A stretch of 64,000 nucleotides of DNA from Prochilodus magdalenae (Eukaryota; Chordata; Actinopteri; Characiformes; Prochilodontidae), in the NCBI GenBank assembly GCA_024036415.1, contig JAMWET010003388.1:61001-125000 (forward strand). The letters are read 5' to 3'. The notes below the pieces were generated by a model. It worked only from the letters and a program-made list of their open reading frames with translations. It was not told where the DNA came from and did not search any database. The position numbers and the translations under genes were made by a program. Of this stretch, positions 13,200 through 24,390 are shown piece by piece. Within the stretch, counting starts at the first letter, position 1; every line of letters begins with the position of its first letter.

Positions 13200-13450
13200 G
13201 AGCCCAGTTGGTTTGAGTTTGTGTGCTCAGTGTGTGTGCAGGCCTGCTGACCCGCGGTGCTGCGGTGTTCCCGGTGCGTGCTCTCTGTTTCATACGGTCC
13301 ACCTCTGCGTCTCGCTGCCTCCCGCTCCGCTTCGCTCGGCGCTGATAAATGAAGGAGGCGTCTGTACGTGTTGAGATTTGTACTTCCTGATGAATCCAGT
13401 GATTCAATTTTCAGCATCAGCACAGAGCGCGCCGCTAGTCACCTACACCT
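13200..13450 (+). promoter_or_regulatory. CpG-dense segment; candidate dgka promoter or 5' exon
   Basis: About 15 CpGs fall within 130 bases near 13250-13375 (CCCGCGGTGCTGCGG, CCCGCTCCGCTTCGCTCGG), followed by GAGCGCGCCGC at 13425. It lies 1.7 kb before the first coding exon, which needs an upstream non-coding exon. No single donor site is convincing, so this is only a candidate. Confidence 0.4.
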
Positions 13451-13515
13451 GAGCTCCTTCTGAAGACCTCAGTTCCCTGTTCCACCGTCAGATACCATTA
13501 TTAAATCAACGACCC

Positions 13516-15040
13516 CCACCCTTCTTCTCTCCCTCTCTCCCTCTCATGCCCTCCCTCTCATCCCTACTCTCCCTCTTCCCTTTCTCTCGCCTCTCCTCTC
13601 CCCTTCCTCCTCTCTCTCTCACCTCTATTCTCTCCCTCTCTCCCTCTCTCCCCTTCATCTCTCTCTCCCTTTCTCTCCCTCTCTCCCCTTCATCTCTCTC
13701 TCTCCCTTTCTCTCCCTCTCTCCCCTTCATCTCTCTCTCTCTCTTTCTCCCCTTCTCTTCCCTTCATCTCTCTCTCCCCTTAATCTCTCTCTCCCTTTCT
13801 CATCTCTCTCTCCCTTTCTCATACTCTCTCCCTTTCTCTTACTCTCTCTCTTTCTCTCCCTCTCTCCTTTTCTCTCCCTCTCTCCCCTTCATCTCTCTCT
13901 CTCTTTCTCTCCCTCTCTCCCCTTCATCTCTCTCTCTCTTTCTCCCCCTCTCTCCCCTTCATCTCTCTCTCCCCTTCATCTTTCTCCCTTTCTCATCTCT
14001 ATCTCCCTTTCTCATACTCTCTCCCTTTCTCTCCCTTTCTCTCCCTCTCTCCCTTTCTCTTACTCTCTCCCTTTCTCTTACTCTCTCTCTCTCCCTTTCT
14101 CTTACTCTCTCCCCTTCACCTCTCTCTCTTTCTCTTACTCTCTCCCTTTCTCTTACTCTCTCCCTTTCTCATACTCTCTCCCCTTCATCTCTCTCTCTTT
14201 CTCTTACTCTCTCTCCTTCATCTCTCTCCCCCCTTCATCTCTCTCTCCCTTTCTCTTACTCTCTCTCCTTCATATCTCTCTCTCCCTTTCTCTTACTCTC
14301 TCCCCTTCATCTCTCTCCCCCCTTCATCTCTCTCTCCCTTTCTCTTACTCTCTCCCTTTCTTACTCTCTCCCTTTCTCTTACTCTCTCCCTTTCTCTCCC
14401 TCTCTCCCTTTCTCTCCCTCTCTCCCCTTCATCTCTTTCTCCCTTTCTCTTACTCTCTCCCCTTCATCTCTCTCTCCCTTTCTCATACTCTCTCCCCTTC
14501 ATCTCTCTCTCCCTTTCTCATACTCTCTCCCCTTCATCTCTCTCTCCCTTTCTTTTACTCTCTCCCCTTCATCTCTCTCTTCCTTTCAACTCTCTCTCCC
14601 CTTCATCTCTCTCTCTGTCTGTCTCTCTTACTTTCTTGTTCTCTTTCTCCGGCTCGCTCTCTTTCTGTCTCATTCTAATCTCTCTCTGTCTCTCTTATTC
14701 TCTTCCTTTCACCTAATATATCTTATCTCTCTCATTCTCTTTATCTCCCCTTCATCTCTCTCTCACTCTCACTCTGTCTCTTTCTTTCTTTCTTTCTCTG
14801 TCTCTCATAATACACATCCTGCATCTCCTTTGCTCTCTTTCTTTTTCTTTTCACTTCCCCTTCTCTCCCTTTCATCTCTCTCACTCTCTCTTATTTTTTT
14901 GTTTTCCGTCCCTTTCACCTCTTTCTATCGTTCTATCTCTTTCTATCTATCTATCTCTCTGTCACTTTTTCTCTCATCTGTCTCTCTGTCTTTCTTTTCC
15001 TGTTTGCTTCTTCTCTCTCTACTATTATCTTTCCCCCTCT

Positions 15041-15071
<31 letters not shown>

Positions 15072-15150
15072 TCCCTCTCTCTATCCCTCCCCCCCCACTT
15101 CTCTCTCTCTCTCTCTCTGTGTCTCTCTCCTAATATTCCTCTTGCTTCTC
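13516..15150. repeat. 1.6-kb polypyrimidine (CT-rich) tract
   Basis: Almost every + strand base is C or T, with repeated CTCTCTCCCTTTCTC and CCCCTTCATCTCTC units of roughly 25-45 bases. It runs into the splice acceptor of the first coding exon. Such mirror-like purine/pyrimidine tracts can form triplex DNA; the 563-residue S/L/P ORF through it is an artefact. Confidence 0.96.
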
Positions 15151-15156
15151 TTCCAG

Positions 15157-15233
15157 GATGTCGGACGCCGTGGAGCCGGAGGGGAAGGAGTTGAGCCCGG
15201 TGGATTTTATCCAGTTGCAGCAGTACATAGACT
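15157..15233 (+). CDS. dgka: dgka first coding exon (start codon, RVH domain start)
   Basis: The ATG at 15158 lies one base after a CAG acceptor (15154-15156), so a non-coding 5' exon must exist upstream. The exon encodes 25 residues, including ELSPVDFIQLQQYID, and ends in phase 1 at a GTGAGT donor. The LSP-DF-QLQ-Y pattern is the conserved opening of type I DGK recoverin-homology domains, which supports this start. A branch-point-like CTAAT sits at 15130, and the acceptor is the end of a 1.6-kb polypyrimidine tract. Confidence 0.93.
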
Positions 15234-16288
15234 GTGAGTCTCGCTCGCCCACACACACTGCTCAGCCTTGCACTTCTCTCATCACCACGGACGTGCGAGT
15301 GCGCTCACTGCTGTGTGTTTGTGACAGGAGAGATAAACCCTAGCCCTGCAGATCACAGCATATATGATCCTCTAGTTCCCTGAAACAGAGACATATCTGT
15401 CATATCACTTCAAGTACCAGAAATCAGGGGGCTGACAGACAGACCTGGGCTGCTGTGATCTGCTTCGTTCATGTGGACATGAGCTCCTGCACAGAGCGAT
15501 ACCTCCTGAAGTGTTCGACTCGGATAGCTATGATAGCTGTCTGCAGTCAGTCTTGTTGGCTCCAAGCGAAGCAGATGCCGGGGCTGTATGGACGGCTGTA
15601 TGTATGTAGGATGTTGGGAGGGGGCAGCGCTGGTGCTGGAAACTGTTCAGGTGTTGTAGAGGAAATGGAGTTATAGCTGTAGAGCTGAGATAAAAACTAC
15701 ACGTCAATATTTCAACAATGAAGTCACGCACAGAAGCCCAGAGAGGACATGTGGTCGACAGGACCTTCTGAACTGCTGTCTCGTGGTGTTTGGATAACAG
15801 TAGTGGTTTTCTTGAGAACCACAATTTACTTCTCCTCTGATCCCAACATAACAGAGGTGGGATCATGAATGAACAAAAAGGGTTGTCTGAAGATCCCAGT
15901 TTATTCGTCTTGTGAATTCAGGATGACAGTGTGACCGTAAGATGACAAAGTCCAGGTTATCTTGAGATCACAGGAAAAACATGATAATAATTTGATCAAC
16001 TTTTCATCAAGTGACTTTTATTATCCTGTAATCTCCACACAATTAAACCGTGATCTCAGGACAGCAGTCCAGAAAAGTAGAACGACCTCAGTGTCTCTCT
16101 GGACTTCCATACCTTTCCCAGAAAGTGGAACAGATTGTCATTTTCACAGAGGTAGAAACAGAAGCTACACCTTCTACACTTACACCTACAACAGACTAGC
16201 ACACCTGTGTTCAGTTTGTGTAATGTAGTTGTGTTGTTGTTCAGAGAGTGTAGGTTACCCATTAATGCCTCCCTGAACCATGACAAGC
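15234..16288. other. dgka intron, no further feature recognised
   Basis: No repeat family or exon was recognised. 16260-16288 (CCTGAACCATGACA) leads into the minisatellite. Confidence 0.4.
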
Positions 16289-17868
16289 CTTTACGCACAG
16301 AGATGGTTTAGGCCCCGGCCCCAGTCTTTATGCACAGAGATGGTTTTCAGCCCCGGCCTGTATATACACAGAGATGGTTTCCGGCCCTGGCCTTTATGCA
16401 CAGAGATGGTTTTCAGCCCCGGCCTGTATATACACAGAGATGGTTTCCGGCCCTGGCCTTTATGCACAGAGATGGTTTTCAGCCCTGGCCTTTATGCACA
16501 GAGATGGTTTTCAGCCCTGGCCTTTATGCACAGAGATGGTTTTCGGCCCCGGCCTTTATGCACAGAGATGGTTTAGGCCCCGGCCCCAGTCTTTATGCAC
16601 AGAGATGATTCCCGGCCCGGCCTTTATGCACAGAAATGGTTTCCGGCCCCGGCCTGTATATACACAGAGATGGTTTCCGGCCCTGGCCTTTATGCACAGA
16701 GATGGTTTTCAGCCCTGGCCTTTATGCACAGAGATGGTTTTCAGCCCTGGCCTTTATGCACAGAGATGGTTTTCAGCCCTGGCCTTTATGCACAGAGATG
16801 GTTTAGGCCCCGGCCTTTATGCACAGAGATGGTTTCCGGCCCCGGCCTTTGAGCACAGAGATGGTTTAGGCCCCGGCCTTTATGCACAGAGATGGTTTCC
16901 GGCCCCGGCCTTTGAGCACAGAGATGGTTTCTGGCCCCGGCCTTTGAGCACAGAGATGGTTTCTGGCCCCGGCCTTTGAGCACAGAGATGGTTTCTGGGC
17001 CCCGGCCTTTGAGCACAGAGATGGTTTCTGGCCCCGGCCTTTGAGCACAGAGATGGTTTCTGGCCCTGGCCTTTATGCACAGAGATGATTCCCGACCCCG
17101 GCCTTTATGCACAGAGATGGTTTCTGGCCCCGGCCTTTATGCACAGAGATGGTTTAGGCCCCGGCCTTTATGCACAGAGATGGTTTCCGACCCCGGCCTT
17201 TATGCACAGAGATGGTTTAGGCCCCGGCCTTTATGCACAGAGATGGTTTAGGCCCCGGCCTTTATGCACAGAGATGGTTTCTGGCCCCGGCCTTTATGCA
17301 CAGAGATGGTTTAGGCCCCGGCCTTTATGCACAGAGATGGTTTAGGCCCCGGCCTTTATGCACAGAGATGATTTAGGCCCCGGCCTTTATGCACAGAGAT
17401 GGTTTTCAGCCCCGGCCTTTATGCACAGAGATGGTTTAGGCCCTGGCCTTTATGCACAGAGATGGTTTCTGGCCCTGGCCTTTATGCACAGAGATGATTT
17501 TCAGCCCCGGCCTTTATGCACAGAGATGGTTTTCAGCCCCAGCCTTTATGCACAGAGATGGTTTCCGGCCCTGGCCTTTATGCACAGAGATGGTTTCCGG
17601 CCCCGGCCTTTATGCACAGAGATGGTTTTCGGCCCCAGCCTTTATGCACAGAGATGGTTTCCGGCCCCGGCCTTTATGCACAGAGATGGTTTAGGCCCCG
17701 GCCTTTATGCACAGAGATGGTTTCCGGCCCCGGCCTTTATGCACAGAGATGGTTTCCGGCCCCGGCCTTTATGCACAGAGATGGTTTAGGCCCCGGCCTT
17801 TATGCACGGAGATGGTTTTCGGCCCCGGCCTTTATGCACAGAGATGGTTTCTGGCCCCGGCTATTATG
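16289..17868. repeat. 31-32-bp GC-rich minisatellite, about 50 copies
   Basis: The unit is TTTATGCACAGAGATGGTTT plus a variable CCGG/TCAG/AGG spacer and CCCCGGCC. Variants (GAGCACAG, TTTAGGCC, TATATACACAG) occur in blocks, which suggests repeated local duplication. Units of 31 and 32 bases shift frame, giving overlapping spurious ORFs on both strands. It lies in the first intron after the start codon. Confidence 0.97.
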
Positions 17869-18117
17869 CATATGATATGATAATATCATGCACTATAAAA
17901 TCTGTGCTATCACTCACTGGGGTACATCCCGGTAGCTCTCTTTATACCCAAAGCATGATTGCATCACAAGGTTTCTGAATATTTCAGTGTTCCTAGTCTC
18001 AAATATTTTGAAACTTGTTGCAGCCAGTCAGCTTAGAAGTATATAATTAAAGAACTCCAGTGAATGAATAAAGTTAAGTGGTAAAGGTCTGGTGTTTTTC
18101 AGTGTAGTCCGAAAGCT

Positions 18118-18295
18118 GATCTCTCTCTCTCTCTTATTCTCTCTCTCTCTTGCTCTATCTCTCTCTCTCTCGCTCTCTCTCTCTCTGCCTCTCGCTCTCT
18201 CTCTCTCTCCTGAACCATCGCCTCATCTCTCTCGGGTCTCTCCCTCTCTCCCCTCTCTCGGTGTAGTCTCTCTCTCTCAGCTCTCGTGGCTCTCT

Positions 18296-18326
<31 letters not shown>

Positions 18327-18377
18327 GCCTCTCTCTCTCTCTCTCTCTCTCCCTCTCTCCCTCTCTCTCTCTCTCTT

Positions 18378-18423
<46 letters not shown>

Positions 18424-18425
18424 GC

Positions 18426-18480
<55 letters not shown>

Positions 18481-18490
18481 CTCTCTCCCT
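18118..18490. repeat. (CT)n microsatellite ending at the exon 2 acceptor
   Basis: Long CTCTCTCT runs with GCTCTCTC and CCCTCTCTC interruptions, ending directly in CCCTGTACAG, the acceptor of dgka exon 2. It thus also serves as the polypyrimidine tract. Confidence 0.96.
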
Positions 18491-18496
18491 GTACAG

Positions 18497-18573
18497 ACTG
18501 CAGTTTGAAGGTGAAAGATGTGCTGAGGGAGTTTGATGCAGATGGCCGCTTGGCGCAGTACAGGCACGGAGAG
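18497..18573 (+). CDS. dgka: dgka coding exon 2 (RVH domain)
   Basis: The acceptor TACAG at 18492-18496 follows about 370 bases of CT repeat. The split codon T+AC gives Y, then CSLKVKDVLREFDADGRLAQ and YRHGE; the match to the DGK pattern KVxDVLxxF is clear. The exon ends in phase 0 at GAG/GTGAGA. The following exon expects phase 1, so it cannot splice directly to the next exon recognised here. Confidence 0.93.
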
Positions 18574-19209
18574 GTGAGAGAGGGGCTGCCAAGGTGAAAC
18601 GTTTCACAACACACTGCCTGCCCTTTTCATTCTGGCAGACCACCACTCAGAGGGGACTCCTCTGTTCCTGTGTGCTCGGCAGTGCATGGCCGAGCGCGGC
18701 CTTCCCACGCACAGACACGAGGCTTCTACACATGTCTTCACATTTGATCCTCACCAGTATACGACTGTCACAAGAATGACAATCATGAGAGCACTGCTAT
18801 CTTACATCCCATTACACCCAGCGAATAGTAATAACAATAATAATAATTAATAACACAGTTATTTAATTATTTACATCATTAACAACACAGTGTTCATTTG
18901 GATCATTTATATTATTTAATAGGTACATTAAAATCAGATGTTCAATCTGTGTTGCTGGATTTGAATCATGAATGTTAAAATGACAAAAATGCTGCAAAAT
19001 TGTAGGAAATGATTTTCTTTTCTTCCACAAAGATACAACATCTGTTTATTACATATACACTGAAAACAGGAGGTGGATTTTTATATTTCGTTCCTCATGA
19101 ATAATATACGGGATACTGAGTCCACTTGACTCTGGAAATAACCAACAGAAACAGTCAAGTACATTAACGAAATATTAGAGAACCTCTTTATCATAGATAT
19201 TCATAAAAC
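18574..19209. other. dgka intron; left part of a dispersed repeat near the end
   Basis: 19100-19240 resembles 21350-21460 (TACATTAACGAAATATT, GATCACAG.ATTTTTATATA). The missing RVH exon was looked for and not found. Confidence 0.45.
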
Positions 19210-19970
19210 CTAGAAGATCACAGAATTTTTATATAGTACTTTTAAAAGTACTTTTAGTAGTACTTTTTAGTAGTACCTTTTAGTAGTATCTCTTATAGTA
19301 CTTTTTAATAGTACTTTTTATAGTAGTTTCTATAGTACTTTTAGTAGTACTTTTTAGTAGTACCTTTTATAGTACTTTTTAATAGTACTTTTTATAGTAG
19401 TTTCTATAGTACTTTTAGTAGTACTTTTTAGTAGTACCTTTTATAGTACTTTTTAATAGTACTTTTTATAGTAGTTTCTATAGTACTTTTAGTAGTACTT
19501 TTTAGTAGTACCTTTTATAGTACTTTTTAATAGTACTTTTTATAGTAGTTTCTATAGTACTTTTAGTAGTACTTTTTAGTTGTACCTTTTATAGTACTTT
19601 AAGTAGTACTTTTTAATAGCTCTTTTAGTAATACTTTTTAGTAGTACCTCTTATAGTACGTTTAGCAGTACTTTATAAAAGTTCTTTTTAGTAGTATCTC
19701 TTATAGTACCTTTATTAGTACTTTTTATAGTAGTTTCTATAGTACTTTTTAATAGTACTTTTTATTGTAATTCTATAGTTCTTTTTAGTAGTACTTTTTA
19801 ATAGTACTTTTAATAATAGTTTAATAGTTTCTATAGTACTTTTTAATAGTACTTTTTATAGTAGTTTTCTATAGTACTGTTTAATAGTACTTTTTATAGT
19901 AGCTTCTATAGTACTTTTTAGTAGTACTTTTAATACTACTTTGTAATAGTACTTTTTATATGTTTTTAAT
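19210..19970. repeat. TAGTACTTTT array with about 75-bp higher-order unit
   Basis: The short motif TAGTACTTTTTA is repeated, and a longer unit (TTTTTAATAGTACTTTTTAT, AGTAGTTTCTATAGTAC, TTTTAGTAGTAC) recurs several times, decaying toward the right. Confidence 0.93.
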
Positions 19971-21821
19971 TGTTTTCAGAGCAGATCTGATAAGTTAGAA
20001 CAGTTAAGATTGTGCTAAATATTGAACTAAATATTAGTTTAATGATTCTGGGGGACTTACCAGCTCGAGTGCAAGTCATAAAAAAAATCTGAAATTCATG
20101 AAAATGTTCCAGACATTCTACTTTTCAGTTTGATCATTTTGCAGATGAAATCACGAACATGTATTTTATAAAACAACATAGAATGGCATATTCATTAATA
20201 GTCTCGGACATTTGGATCCCACTTTACAGTTGTATGCAAAAAAGTTTGAGTGTCCAATTGTTTAGCCTAGTGGACTAAGCGCAAACACATCCTCTACCAG
20301 AGACACACTTACTGTCACAACTTCTGGCACAATTCTGATGCGCACACTTGATCAGTTGTCACTATTGCAGTTTTAAAAAAAATTTGTTACTGAAAATTAG
20401 CATTACTGGACACAAACATAAAAACGTGGACCTTGTGGCACTGTTTGTGAAAAAGTTATAGCATATTTTCCAGTGTGTTAAACTTAGCAAACAAACTGTT
20501 CCCTAAACTTTAAGCTCCCTATGTAGAGAATATGATAACTTCTATTCATTTACAACATAAACCAGGTGTGTGGGTTAATGTAAGTGAAGGAGCAGAGGCA
20601 GTTAAGTGCTCTGTTTTGGCTGGCGCTTGATGAGAGTTGTTTTGTAAATATGGATGCTCGGTACATATACACAAACATGTGAATGCTGATATGACATTTA
20701 TACCGATCAGCTGCTCCTGATATTTAAATAAATAAATTAATTAATTATATATTAATTATTAATTTATTTGTAGGTAATGAGGTTATGGTTAGTGTTATAC
20801 TTACAAAATTCATACATATAGATGCTATTACGTATAATAGTCATTCATTACACATAGGTACTTACGTATATACAGTACATACAGTACATATATACTACTA
20901 TAACATCACATCACCATGCTGTTTAAAAGTCAGAGACCCCCCCATGGAGCTGATCTCCAGAATGTGTGAAACTATACATTCTATAACATGCTATAATGTA
21001 ATACCCTGTTTTGTTTATTGTATTGTTTATGGTTTTATCTGGTGCTACAAAATGGCCATTTGGACTGGACAAATTAGAAATGGCCTTCTTGACTTGTGCA
21101 CAGCACTGTAGATATAATATCATCCAAAGAAAAGCAAGTGTGCTACCCACCAAAAGTGGCAAACTTTACAGGACCGGACCCAACAAAAACCTTATTCAAG
21201 TTGTAGATTTATCGAGTCGACAGAAACCGAGGTGTATTTATAACCCATCTAAACCCATCTAGTTCTTGTTCACGGTGTGAACAGCAGCTGCTGTGTTCAA
21301 ATGATTCATAAAAGTAAAAATGTATAAAAATGGAGATTTGTTTTGGGACAGCGACGATTTCTAACAAGTACATTAAGGAAATATTGGATAACTCCACTAA
21401 TCATGGAGGTAAAAATTAATTATCACAATATTCATGACACACAGTAGATCACAGTATTTTTATATAATACTCTTTAATTTTTCAGTTTTGTTTTTTTTTA
21501 GTCATTAAAGATCTGATACGTCAGAACAGATGAAGTAGCACCCTAAAAATCCAAACTAAATCTATTAGTACGATGTTTTCAATACCAGCTCGAGTGTAGT
21601 TTTAATGGTGTCAGTAGGACGTAGGGGACACGTCGTCTCTGGCAGGAGAAAACTTTGGAGTAACTTTACAGGGGACTTTCGATGTGAGTTAAATGAGTTA
21701 AGGTTATTGGCTTGTTCATCAAAAACTGTTGACCAAAACACAAATGGAGATGTGTGGTGTTGTTCCAGGAGTGGCGATACTTATGACCTCACGTCCTATT
21801 GCTGTACAAAACAAACCAGTG
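19971..21821. other. dgka intron with diverged duplicate repeat, no exon recognised
   Basis: 19978-20075 (CAGATCTGATAAGTTAGAAC, ACCAGCTCGAGTG) matches 21500-21600, so two diverged copies of one repeat flank this stretch. The rest is AT-rich with no recognisable gene. Confidence 0.45.
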
Positions 21822-21842
21822 TGTGAGTGTGTGTGTGTGTGT

Positions 21843-21898
<56 letters not shown>
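21822..21898. repeat. (GT)n microsatellite
   Basis: GTGTGTGT runs with a few GAGT interruptions, about 75 bases. Confidence 0.97.
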
Positions 21899-21899
<1 letters not shown>

Positions 21900-22690
21900 A
21901 GACAGAGTGTCATCATTTTCCCACCAAAGGAGCTCAGGTGTCCTCAGGGCTTTGGAAGTTTAAGTATGTCTCGCAGAAAGAGGACAGCAACGGTGTTTCT
22001 GTGCTGAAAGTGGGAACGAGGTTTGGGTTTGTAGCGCGGGTCCAGCGGGACGCCCCATTCGACTTCCCCTCAGGAGCCCCACTGTTATCATTCTGCTCAT
22101 CCCTCTGCACATTCACTCACTCCTTACCCCTTCTTACCTGTTCAGACACGGGTGTTTGTCTCATTAACCCGTTGTTCTGGTGCGCTGGCGTGCCCATATT
22201 GCTGAATCAGCTGCTGCACAGTGTTTCCTATCACCGTGTAAAAGAAGCCCCACGCTGTCTTTATTGTTGGATGCACTGCGATGCCGATTGAGCGTGCCCA
22301 CACATTCAAGAGGCAATTTGCATCCCCGTGGTAACACTTAATATTGCTTCGCCTCGGCATTAGCGGGATTAAAGGGGCCATTAGACGTGTCAGCTTTTAG
22401 ACAGCGCTGGTGAAAATGACAAAGAGATTTATGTTAGAATACAAGTAACCTGATTGAATGGACATGATGCCAAGCTGAAATAATCACAGCTGAGAGAGAC
22501 GAGAGGTGATCGAGAGGAAGAGACGAGAGAGAGGACCTGAGAGGGAGCGGTATGCAGAGAGATGTCGAGAGAGGGAGGAGCAGAGAGAAGAGATGTAGCG
22601 AGAGATGCGGAGAATGTAGAAGAGAGAGAGAGAGAGAGAGAGAGAGTGATAAACGAGAGTTACGCACCAAGACACTCCAGCCTAGGTTCA
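21899..22690. other. dgka intron; possible conserved non-coding segment
   Basis: 22290-22400 contains TTTGCATCCCCGTGGTAACA and GGGATTAAAGGGGCCATTAG, balanced in composition and unlike the flanking repeats. This could be a conserved non-coding element; no gene is seen. A GA run lies at 22616-22648. Confidence 0.3.
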
Positions 22691-22721
22691 TTATTGAGGT
22701 AAGTATGTGACGCGTATTAGT

Positions 22722-23024
22722 CTACTTCCTTACCTCAGCTGACATCGTGTGTATGAGCACGGTTTCCGGATCTCTTCCCATCGCAAGTAGTACCTGGAGG
22801 CATGGACGGTAGGTGCTTCTCCGGTTTTTGCCGATCTCTGCCAGCGCCTCTTCAGGTCCTTCCAAACCTCCGACCAGACCAGTGAGTCTCCTGCACCCCT
22901 GTCGCTCGCAGCCTTCACTCACCTTTCTCTGGAAGACCTTATTCCATGGAAAGCTGAGGCTTCCTTGTTTCACACGGCGGTGATGCACAAGCATGGACTG
23001 ATCCTCATGGGCGTGATGTCGCAA
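22722..23024 (-). other. Unidentified 100-codon open frame on the minus strand
   Basis: Complex, non-repetitive frame beginning MRHHAHEDQSMLVHHRR with a W/R/E-rich second half (GLVGGLEGPEEALAEIG). Read on the minus strand, GTGAGTGAAG follows CCAGAGAAAG at about 22923, a donor-like site. I do not recognise a family. It is probably a transposon remnant or non-coding. Confidence 0.2.
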
Positions 23025-23058
23025 CCATGAACATATTTACATATACTCAGCCTCAAAG

Positions 23059-23205
23059 GAACAGCTGCACCCAGAAGCAGGTGTGGGAGTGCGGTGGTGT
23101 TGGGAAGGGAGATAAAGGTGACCAGGATCAATAACTGATGATGAATTCAGACTGATATGATCAATATTTACTGAGCTACACATACAGAAGTCTGTCTCTT
23201 CTCAA
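23059..23205. mobile_element. Fragment of the AGCTGCACCCAGAAG Tc1-like element
   Basis: It matches the left end of the elements at 28285 and 37744: CAGCTGCACCCAGAAGCAGG, then GATAAAGGT, CAGGATCAATAACTGATGAT and CTACACATACAGAAGTCTGT. Only the left end is present. Confidence 0.8.
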
Positions 23206-23410
23206 AGCATGCTAGAAACACAGGTTTCCAGTAAGGCCTCGCTGAACCATGACAGCCGCTGGCTTTTGAACTTCACGCTAGTAGCATCTGGAGGGTCTTT
23301 TTCTTTTGTTGCTCAGAAAGTATGTTGCCTGATATTTTTCATAAACCATCTGAGAGGCTGACTAGCCAGACCACAACCACCATGTTTCCTCTGTGCATCA
23401 CATGAGCCCG
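23206..23410. repeat. Fragment of an interspersed transposon-like repeat
   Basis: CATAAACCATCTGAGAGGCTG...CCAGACCACAA and GCCCGAGCCCAGAGG resemble the block at 27190-27290, so both derive from the same family. Confidence 0.55.
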
Positions 23411-23454
23411 AGCCCAGAGGGGTGAATAGTACAGTCTTAACTTTGATTATTGGG

Positions 23455-23461
23455 TTCTCTA

Positions 23462-23500
<39 letters not shown>

Positions 23501-23735
23501 TTATCTATATATATATATCTATATCTCTATATCTATATGTATATCTATATATCTATATATGTATATCTATCTATCTATCTATCTATATATATATATATAT
23601 ATATGTATATCTATATATGTATATCTATATGTATAGCTATATATCTATATATGTATATCTATCTATCTATCTATGTATATCTATATATGTATATCTATCT
23701 ATCTATCTATCTATATATATATATATATACATATT
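23455..23735. repeat. (CTAT)n / (TA)n compound microsatellite
   Basis: Alternating CTATCTAT, TATATATA and TATGTATA blocks of about 280 bases; the open frames of I, Y and S residues are artefacts. Confidence 0.97.
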
Positions 23736-24195
23736 TCTCTGGCATATGACATGCTGGCATGTTGTCCACTGATTAGAACAGAATAGCTCATTAGCTTATC
23801 TGAAGGGGCAGCACCTGTTACTCACCCAGGATGAGAAGCTACTGATCCCATGGCTGGTTTTAAAAAAGATGCTTCTTATATAGTGATAAGAGGAGATAAG
23901 AATTTAGATCGTAAAGTACATTGCAGTGTCACAGTATCATACATAGTGCACAGAGGATGAAATACGAGTTTCAGAGGAGCTGCTAACAACAAGCCGTAGC
24001 ACTGAGCAGCGCACTAGAACAGCATGTACATACATCAGTAGGGCGGGGTTACAGAGGAGCTATTAACCAAAGGTTATAACAGTGGAATATGTAGTGTAGT
24101 AGACATATGCAGGAGCATGCAGGAGGTTTGGTGGATATTGCACTAATAAACATATTAAGAGATGATAATAACCATAATTAAAAAAATAATGATAA
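23736..24195. other. dgka intron, no feature recognised
   Basis: Nothing recognised apart from weak AT richness near the right end. Confidence 0.35.
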
Positions 24196-24288
24196 TAATA
24201 ATAATTTTAAAAATATATTAATAACAAGAATAACAACAACAACAGTTGATGATGAACAATGATGATGATGATAATAATAATAATAATA

Positions 24289-24319
<31 letters not shown>

Positions 24320-24390
24320 TAGTAATAATAATAATAATAGTAATAATAGTAATAATAATAATAATAGTAATAATAATAATAATAATAATG
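24196..24390. repeat. (AAT)n trinucleotide microsatellite
   Basis: AAT units with scattered AGT and ATG variants over about 190 bases. Confidence 0.96.

Noticed and set aside
13546..15237. 563-codon open frame rich in S, L and P
   Set aside because: It is the translation of a CT-rich tract that runs through the acceptor into dgka in the wrong frame.
16280..17875. CRISPR-like look: about 50 regularly spaced near-identical 20-base blocks
   Set aside because: The segments between blocks are short and themselves repeated, there are no unique spacers or cas genes, and the genome is a vertebrate's; it is a minisatellite.
22142..22691. Minus-strand frames including an S/L-rich one
   Set aside because: One is a GA-repeat translation; the others lack motifs.
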